From contig NW_008706747.1 in assembly GCF_000327385.1 (NCBI RefSeq), positions 2,962,666 to 3,026,665 of the forward strand: a stretch of 64,000 nucleotides of DNA. Reading direction: 5' to 3'. The DNA comes from Lottia gigantea (Eukaryota > Mollusca > Gastropoda > Lottiidae). Below the pieces are notes generated by a model. It searched no databases and was not told the origin of the DNA. It was given only the letters and a program-made list of their open reading frames with translations. Every line of letters begins with the position of its first letter. The first letter of the stretch is position 1. Below, in pieces: positions 62,308 through 64,000 of this stretch. A program made the translations under genes and the position numbers.

Positions 62308-62670
62308 ATTCATTCATTCATTCATTCATTCATTCATTCATTCGTGTGACTCTTCAAGTTATAAGATAAGAAATAAGTTAAAATCGTTTCAGTTTAAGCT
62401 ACAGTCAATGATTTTATTGAAAATTAATAAAAAAAATGTTTCTTTAACACAGTTTTAGGATTGGCGATCGATTCGACTAAAACATTCATTCATTCATTCA
62501 TTCATTCATTCATTCATTCATTCATTCATTCATTCATTCATTCATTCATTCATTCATTCATTCATTCATTCATTCATAAAATATCCATTAACTCATTCAT
62601 TCATCCGTCCATATTTCACTCCCCACACCTAGCATGTTAATAATTATTCATTCATTCATTCGTCCATCTG
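62308..62670 (+). repeat. (CATT)n microsatellite cluster
   Basis: Pure or near-pure tracts at 62309-62343, 62484-62577 and shorter ones to 62663. The longest has more than 20 repeats. Confidence 0.97.
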
Positions 62671-62679
62671 TCAATCCCC

Positions 62680-64000
62680 ATACCGAGAACATTAATAAAG
62701 AAAAATAATAATTATGATCACAACTAAGTCTATCACACATCCTATCAATATGGTGCTAATTTCACTCATTTTATTAAAATATATCAACCAACGGCGACAT
62801 CAAAGAAAAATCAATTCATTTATTTGTATATTCATTTATCCATATGCCTTATCTCTTCTGTCTATCTCGTATCGCTAATTCATTTTATATGTTGGTTTGA
62901 TTTTCTACGGACGATAAGTAATGATAGCTAGAAATTTGTTACGCCAGCGATTTCGCCCTGTGAATTGAATTTCAAAAAATAAACCAGTTTCGTTTTTCCT
63001 TCGATTTCTATCGCTTTATTTTCAATTTTAAATATCACTTTACTTTCAATTTTATTGTGTGATATTTTTTGTAATGTTTGAATTTGATTGAAATCATCTT
63101 TTTAGCCTTTGTAACAATTTGTTTTTCATCTTAAAAAGCACTATACTCCAATTTCAATTTCTGTTTTTGATTTCTTGATATTTTCAAATTTGATTTTATT
63201 TATTTGTTTCAATTTCATTTCACGTGATTTTAAAAATTCTTTGAATTGAAATTATTCATTTGGGATTTCTGCATTATGATCTAACAAGGATATAACGAGT
63301 GTCCAACGATTATCCTGTGATCCAACGTTACAAATCTAGATAAGCGTTCTACATAATCAGATTGTAGATTCGACACGTACATCCTTTCAAGGTTTTCTGA
63401 TGCAATTTCAAAATTTCAAATTTCAAAATGAATTTCAAATTCAAATTACGTTTTCATAACGTTTTTTTTTTTATTATAAAACTAATAATCCATTATTAAT
63501 AACACAACAACATATTTTCATAATCCAAACTAATCCCATTTTGGAATCCTCATTTCATTAAAAGACCACAATTTCTTTAATTGAAAAAAATCTAAAACGC
63601 AGTAATATTATTAGTCAAATAAAGTACTTTTCAAAACAAAACGCAAAATATTTTTAGCATAATTTAGGCCAAGTTAACGTTCAGGGACTTTGTGGAAAAC
63701 CCAATAGCTCAAGGTGTTCATAAAAGTAAGTATGCCCTGATAGATAGAGGAATACCAAATTCATCTACCATAAATTTGACACGGGAATATATTGCAGAAA
63801 CGACTATGTATCTTTGAACTTGCTTATAACTCATTCGATATTTTAAAAATTAAGAATTAAAGAATTAAAAATATAAACAAATTTGACCCGGACCTATAGT
63901 GCAGAAATGGCAGAAGTACTTTGACACCTTGATGTAATCCAATTTGACACAAGCCTATATTCCAAAATGACGACATAGGAAATTTGAATCCGTATTTCAA
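62680..64000. other. Gene-free AT-rich end of window
   Basis: No gene or strong repeat. Small echoes of TTTCAAATTTCAAA at 63405-63445. CACGTG at 63221. Confidence 0.4.

Overview
The window is eukaryotic: it is AT-rich (about one third G+C by eye), has almost no long open frames, is full of micro- and minisatellites, and holds one gene split by a GT-AG intron. The protein is a SoxB1 (SOX1/2/3-type) transcription factor, so the source is an animal. The short interspersed repeats, (CATT)n tracts and diverged SoxB1 flanks suggest a marine invertebrate, probably a spiralian such as a mollusc. The species cannot be fixed from this sequence alone.

Layout. The only confident protein-coding gene lies on the minus strand: exon 1 at 57248-56985, a 4.4-kb intron at 56984-52561, and exon 2 at 52560-51787, together encoding 345 residues. 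A likely core promoter (TATA-like, two opposed CCAAT boxes, one GC box) lies at about 57740-57495, and a candidate poly(A) signal at 51469-51464. Positions 1-51460 and 57740-64000 form a gene desert, as is common around developmental transcription factors. It is filled with interspersed repeats, arrays grown from them, and patches of unique-looking, motif-rich DNA that may be cis-regulatory.

Repeats. Four home-grown labels are used. R1 is an interspersed repeat whose tail forms 46-51-bp minisatellites at six places. R2 is an interspersed repeat whose end forms a 59-bp array near 59 kb. R3 is an ~85-bp SINE-like word family. R4 is a ~230-bp unit present twice and linked to a 20-bp array near 24 kb. 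Many loci also carry old tandem duplications with periods of roughly 60-130 bp.

Possible regulatory content. CACGTG, ACCGGAAGT and TGACGTCA occur several times more often than base composition predicts. There are two tight TAATTA clusters, one at an exact 20-bp pitch, and several CTCF-like sites. No new enzyme, defence or mobile coding system was found. The most unusual points are the intron splitting the HMG box directly after the Phe-Met wedge, and the repeated conversion of interspersed repeats into minisatellites, including opposed arrays inside the SoxB1 intron.
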